DNA from: Pandoraea terrae
GTDB taxonomy: Bacteria > Pseudomonadota > Gammaproteobacteria > Burkholderiales > Burkholderiaceae
Length of the DNA stretch: 64,000 nt
Direction of reading: 5' to 3'
Assembly: GCF_902459695.1 (NCBI RefSeq)
Contig: NZ_CABPRZ010000031.1
Coordinates: forward strand, 1 to 64,000
Shown here: positions 60,055 to 64,000 of the stretch, in pieces
Layout of the letters: the number at the start of each line of letters is the position of its first letter
How positions within the stretch are numbered: the stretch's first letter is position 1
Made by a program: the position numbers and the translations under genes
The notes under the pieces: model-generated
The model's input: the letters and a program-made list of their open reading frames with translations, nothing else
Told to the model about the DNA's origin: nothing
Database searches by the model: none

Positions 60055-60461
60055 GCCTACGTCTCCTGCCTCAACGGCGCTTGCTTTTACTGAACTCCGA
60101 TTCTTGAGTGTCGTGTTTCCGGTATCTTGCGCACTTCGCGTGTCGTCGTATTTTGGTTTCGGACGAGACGGTTCAGGTTCCGGTCGTGTTTGGCGGGAGC
60201 ATGGAGTGAAACGCCGGGTCCGTGACCGAGAGGCACGGTTGCCGCGCTTCGGCTGCAACCGCAATCGCGGACGTGATGACGGGGCAAATCACAAACACTG
60301 TCACGCATACAAAATCCATCCAGTTCCTAATTTGGGCCTTTGCCCATAGACGCCTACGCCGGAGCGTTGATATCGTTTTGAGTCCTGACGATGCGAGTGA
60401 CAGCGCCCCTACGAGGCCGCCGCCGTGTCGTTCGTCCGTCATTGAACTCTCCCCCGGCGCG
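60055..60461. other. Divergent region between the hypothetical gene and vgrG
   Basis: A 407-base gap between divergent genes. An open frame runs through it into vgrG, but its predicted residues do not look like VgrG until about codon 100. I see no clear promoter hexamers or repeats. Confidence 0.5.
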
Positions 60462-62972
60462 ATGCAGACACTCCCCGACGCAGCAGCAGACCTGAAGTCC
60501 GTTCTCACCCAGCCTACCCAACACATTTACCTCACGATTCCCGGCACGGATTTTCCGTTGTCGGTGGTGCGCTTTCGGCTTGAAGACGAGATGAACGGCA
60601 GCTTCATGGCCGATATCGTCGTGACCTCGCCCATCCAGGGTCTGCCCGGCGCAGATTGCATTGGCCGCTGGGCGATGCTGCGCCTTGAAGACGACACTGC
60701 CGCGACCGCCTGGATGACGGCCGAGCGCAATGCGCTGCGCACGTGGCATGGTGTGGTCACGCAGTGGGAGCACGTCTCGTCGAGCCGCGATGAGGCCACC
60801 TACCGGCTGCGCCTGGAGCCACGCTTCGCGCTGCTGCGCCAGACCACCGATTCACGCGTGTTTCTCGAGACGTCGCTGCGCGAGGTGATCAAGGCATCGA
60901 TCGTCGATCGCCAGACGTTCGTGCACTCCGATGTCGAATTCGAGTTCGAGGCGTCGGCCGAGCAGTTTGAGCAAGTGCTGATGTACGAGGAGACGGTCGA
61001 GCATTTCATCTCACGGATTTGCCGCAAGTACGGCCTCTATTACTACATCAAACATGCCGACGACGCCAAAGGCGCGTATCGCGACACGCTGGTGTTCGGC
61101 GATTCAGCCAAGGGCTATATGCGTGCGCTGGAGGTGCCGCTGGCCGCGCATGCCGGGCTCGAAAGCGTGGGGCGCGAGTCGATCCAGACGCTGCGCACGA
61201 TCCGCACGAGCGTGCCCGAGACCGTCAGTGTGTGGGATCACAACTACCGCACGCCCGAGGACCCGCTCGCTGCGGAGTCGAAGATCGCGTATGAGGATCG
61301 GTCGGTCGCCGGCACGCTGCGGCGCAGCGCCGAACATCATCGCACCGCCGACGCGGCGCAGACGGTGGCCGAGCTGCGCCGCGACGAGCAGATTGCGCGG
61401 CAGACCGTGTACAAGGGCACCAGCAACGTCGTGGGCATGACGCCGGGCATGGTGGTGCGTCTGACGAACCACACGCTGCCCGACGCCAAGTACGGCTTCG
61501 TGATCACGAAGCTGATTTGTCAAGGCGGGCGCGCCGAGCCGTTCAGCAACGAGTTCGAGGCGATGCCGTCGCACTTGCCGTTTCGCCCGGAATACGACCC
61601 GCACCAGCACTGGCGCTGGATGCCGGGGCCGGTGAAGGCGGTGATCGAATCGCGCTATGACGACGGCTACGCGCATCCGGACGAACACGGGCGCTATTTC
61701 CTGAAGTTCGGCTTCGACTGGCGCAAGACCAAGCCCGGTTTCGGCAGCAAGCCGACGCGGCTGATGAAGCCGTCGGCGGCGTACCGGGGCGGGTTCCATT
61801 CGCCGAAACTGCCCGGCACGGAGGTGCTGGTCGGCTTCACCGGCGGCGACATCGACCGGCCGATCATCCTCGGCGCGGCGCACGACTATGCCCGCACCGA
61901 TGTGGTGTACGGCATCGACGGCTGGAATACGCGCTCGATCTGGCGTACGCCGCTGCGCGGTGCGGATATCCGCATGGAGGACTACAAGGGACAGGAGGGC
62001 GTCAAGGTCGCCACGGTGTTCGCGAAGTCTTCGGTCAGCCTGGGCTATCTGGTCACCCACGACAAGAAGCGACGCGGGGAAGGGTTTGAGGCGCGTACTC
62101 AGGGACATGCGGTCATGCGGGGTAGCGCCGGCGTTTTCTTGACGGCCGACAAGCAGGATGACCCGAGCGCGCCGCATCTGGACATGCCGGCCGCGTTGAT
62201 GCAAATGCAATCGGCGCTCGCCGAGGCATCTGCGTTGCGCTCGATGGCGGAACAAGCCAAGGCGGAACTTGCCGAGGTCAAGGCCCAGCAGGCGCAACTC
62301 GAAAGTGCCTTCAAGGACCTGCAGAAGGCTGTGATCCTGCTCTCCGCTCCGGAGGGCATCGGCGCTGTGACGCCGAAAAGTATTCATCTGCTGAGCGGCG
62401 AGCATCTGGCGGCCACGACCGGCAAGAGCGCCGACTTCAGCGTCGGCGACAGCTTCACGGTAGCCGCCGCCAAGGCCGCTTCAATCTTTGCGCAGCAGAG
62501 TGGGATCAAGGCGCTGGCGGCCAACGGCAACGTGGACGTCCAGGCTCAGAGCGGCGCGATGAACCTTACCGCACTCGACGGCATGAATATCACCAGCGCC
62601 AACGGGAAGGTGGTGATTTCGGCCAAGGAGGAAATCCTGTTCGTCTGTGGCGGCTCGTATTTTCGTATTCGTGACATCGGCATCGAGGACGGAACGCGCG
62701 GTGATCGAGTCATCCGCTCAGCGTCGTTCCAAAAAACAGGGCCACAAACGCTGTCCGCCGCACTTCCGGTGTTGCCTAACTCGAAGGGTGCCTACGACCA
62801 GGCATTTGTCGTCCGGTGGACCGGCACAACGATTCCAGCAGCGAACGTCAAGTATCAATTGTTTTCTGAAGGCAAGCTGATCTCCGAGGGCGTGACTGGC
62901 GAGAACGGTGAAACGGCACTCGGGCAGAGTGATGTCCCGCAGGACGTGCAGATCAAATTACTGGGTAACTGA
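60462..62972 (+). CDS. vgrG: Type VI secretion spike protein VgrG
   Basis: An 836-residue trimeric tip protein of the type VI injector. The gp27-like base starts around residue 25 (FPLSVVRFRLEDEMNGSF) and includes GLYYYIKHADD and VVGMTPGMVVRLTNH. The gp5 OB-fold follows with GRYFLKFGFDW and SPKLPGTEVLVGFTGGDIDRPIILG. Then comes a helical linker (about 565-630, heptads around KAELAEVKAQQAQLESAF) and the DUF2345 beta-prism (GNVDVQAQSGAMNLTALDG). The last 80 residues look like a small beta-sandwich (TTR-like) extension, a type that can bind effectors. The start is uncertain: no clear ribosome site at this ATG. Confidence 0.93.
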   Translation: MQTLPDAAADLKSVLTQPTQHIYLTIPGTDFPLSVVRFRLEDEMNGSFMADIVVTSPIQGLPGADCIGRWAMLRLEDDTAATAWMTAERNALRTWHGVVTQWEHVSSSRDEATYRLRLEPRFALLRQTTDSRVFLETSLREVIKASIVDRQTFVHSDVEFEFEASAEQFEQVLMYEETVEHFISRICRKYGLYYYIKHADDAKGAYRDTLVFGDSAKGYMRALEVPLAAHAGLESVGRESIQTLRTIRTSVPETVSVWDHNYRTPEDPLAAESKIAYEDRSVAGTLRRSAEHHRTADAAQTVAELRRDEQIARQTVYKGTSNVVGMTPGMVVRLTNHTLPDAKYGFVITKLICQGGRAEPFSNEFEAMPSHLPFRPEYDPHQHWRWMPGPVKAVIESRYDDGYAHPDEHGRYFLKFGFDWRKTKPGFGSKPTRLMKPSAAYRGGFHSPKLPGTEVLVGFTGGDIDRPIILGAAHDYARTDVVYGIDGWNTRSIWRTPLRGADIRMEDYKGQEGVKVATVFAKSSVSLGYLVTHDKKRRGEGFEARTQGHAVMRGSAGVFLTADKQDDPSAPHLDMPAALMQMQSALAEASALRSMAEQAKAELAEVKAQQAQLESAFKDLQKAVILLSAPEGIGAVTPKSIHLLSGEHLAATTGKSADFSVGDSFTVAAAKAASIFAQQSGIKALAANGNVDVQAQSGAMNLTALDGMNITSANGKVVISAKEEILFVCGGSYFRIRDIGIEDGTRGDRVIRSASFQKTGPQTLSAALPVLPNSKGAYDQAFVVRWTGTTIPAANVKYQLFSEGKLISEGVTGENGETALGQSDVPQDVQIKLLGN

Positions 62973-62974
62973 GG

Positions 62975-63871
62975 ATGGCGGCAAAGGAAAAGGTTTTGGG
63001 CACGGCAACGGCGATGATGACGCCGGCATGCTACGAACAACGAGCGAGCGCTGAAATAGGTGCGTGCGAGTGTACGGTGCCGCCGGCCGCAGCCTTGATC
63101 GTCGGCACTTGTCCGTACTACTACCGGCCGGTTTGCGGCGAGCCTTGGGCATCGGTCACGAAGGTCAGTCTGGCGAGTACGTGGGAAGCGGTCAAGGCGT
63201 GGGCACGGGTCTGGAAACCGTATGAGGACGGGGAGAGTTTCTCCACACTGCTGCGTCGCCGCGAGAAGCTGATCGAGGCGGAATGCACCGACTCGGATTG
63301 GTCGCGGCACGGCAACTTCATGATGCGGCATATCGGCTGCGGGCATAAGCCGCCGAGCTACTACGTCAGCTATGGCTATTACTACTGTTCGACTTATGGC
63401 GCGGAACTGTATCCGCGCCTCACTTCGGCGGGACAGGCGTGGTTAGTCCTGGCAAGACAGAAACTTCAGGAGTATCTGGAAAGCGGTCTCTCCCAGAATA
63501 TGCGTGGCAATGAGATTGCGCTGGCCAGCAAACGGGGTAACGGGAGTTTCAGGATGACGGTGGCGCAGTTCGAACTTGAACTGGAGGACGAGACCTTCAC
63601 CGAATTCGCGTTCAAGACGCATCCGATGGCGTATCTCGATGCCGGCTTGGGCGATCTGTCGGTCTCGGACCTGAAGAAAATCGGGCAACAGCCGAACGTC
63701 CAGGAATGGGCGGACGGTCGTACCTGGGAGCAGGCGGTGGAAAGCGGTGCGTGGGTTGCCAAGAAGAAAGCGAGCAACGCGATGGCTGCCTTGGGCGAGG
63801 CATGGGATGCCACGAAGTCCGAGGTGGGCGATCCCATTGGCCACGCCTTGGGCCGCTTGCTGGCGAAATGA
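62975..63871 (+). CDS. Cysteine-rich hypothetical protein downstream of vgrG, candidate T6SS effector
   Basis: A 298-residue protein starting three bases after vgrG. I do not recognise the family. Eight cysteines (19, 31, 33, 46, 54, 104, 122, 138) all lie in the first half, along with a Tyr-rich patch (PPSYYVSYGYYYC). A possible catalytic-looking segment is SRHGNFMMRHIGCGHKP with three histidines. The C-terminal half is helical (MTVAQFELELEDE, THPMAYLDAGLGDLS). There is no signal peptide, as expected for a T6SS cargo. Position after vgrG and before a small membrane protein suggests an effector, but no enzymatic motif proves it. Confidence 0.7.
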   Translation: MAAKEKVLGTATAMMTPACYEQRASAEIGACECTVPPAAALIVGTCPYYYRPVCGEPWASVTKVSLASTWEAVKAWARVWKPYEDGESFSTLLRRREKLIEAECTDSDWSRHGNFMMRHIGCGHKPPSYYVSYGYYYCSTYGAELYPRLTSAGQAWLVLARQKLQEYLESGLSQNMRGNEIALASKRGNGSFRMTVAQFELELEDETFTEFAFKTHPMAYLDAGLGDLSVSDLKKIGQQPNVQEWADGRTWEQAVESGAWVAKKKASNAMAALGEAWDATKSEVGDPIGHALGRLLAK

Positions 63872-64000
63872 CCATGACTCGCCCATGGCGCTGGAAACTC
63901 ATCATTGGGGCGCTCATCGCGCTCGCTGCGATTGCGTATGGATACCAGAGCATGTCGCCAAGCTGGGAAACCATCACGATGGTTGTCAAAAAGAAAGCGA
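63868..64000 (+). CDS. Small membrane-anchored protein, partial, candidate immunity protein
   Basis: Truncated by the right window edge after 44 codons. It starts MTMTRPWRWKL, then one hydrophobic helix (about 12-25, IIGALIALAAIAYGY), then SMSPSWETITMVVKKK. The ATG overlaps the preceding stop by four bases; a second ATG two codons on is possible. A positively charged N-terminus plus one helix fits an inner-membrane protein with a periplasmic domain, as in many T6SS immunity proteins. This is position-based inference. Confidence 0.65.
   Translation, partial: MTMTRPWRWKLIIGALIALAAIAYGYQSMSPSWETITMVVKKKA

Overview
The window is about 64 kb of GC-rich chromosome. Gene content and gene order (tkt-gap, fur/bamE-dapB, lptD-surA-pdxA-rsmA with divergent amgK-murU, pepP-ubiH-dusB-fis-purH, miaB-phoH-ybeY-corC-lnt-glyQS) point to a betaproteobacterium of the order Burkholderiales, probably family Burkholderiaceae. 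A Pandoraea- or Burkholderia-like genome is my best guess, but the sequence alone does not fix the genus. I saw no rRNA, tRNA, CRISPR array, insertion sequence or phage integrase.

Positions 1-44000 are almost entirely core housekeeping. In order they hold: a partial YidB gene, rsmE, a VOC protein and a spermidine-synthase-like gene (minus strand); tkt and gap (plus); fur (minus) back to back with bamE-dapB; leuS-lptE-holA-proA (plus); the pepP-ubiH-dusB-fis-purH run (minus); amgK-murU (minus) divergent from lptD-surA-pdxA-rsmA (plus); a small esterase; gloA, a YgjP-type peptidase, an acyltransferase, gmhB, glyS and glyQ (minus); and lnt-corC, chaC, ybeY-phoH and miaB (minus). Two strong bidirectional hairpin terminators separate gap from fur and proA from purH.

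Positions 41473-45338 are a metal-uptake operon on the minus strand: a CxCC-motif G3E GTPase, an overlooked 40-residue membrane microprotein, then ABC ATPase, permease and binding protein. The microprotein overlaps both neighbours by four bases (ATGA). A palindrome that could be a Zur operator lies just upstream. The divergent plus-strand operon prkA-yeaH-spoVR is a stress or starvation kinase module. Its roughly 1 kb upstream region holds a near-perfect sigma-54 promoter and an NtrC-like site.

Positions 51637-58766 hold a membrane-bound GGDEF protein and a five-gene osmotic operon: permease, binding protein, permease and ATPase for osmoprotectant uptake, followed by a YbdG-type mechanosensitive channel.

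The right edge (58789-64000) is accessory. It has a lower-GC orphan membrane/coiled-coil protein facing away from a T6SS vgrG. The vgrG is followed by an unrecognised cysteine-rich protein and a truncated one-helix membrane protein. This looks like a spike/effector/immunity cassette and is the most likely place for undescribed biology here.
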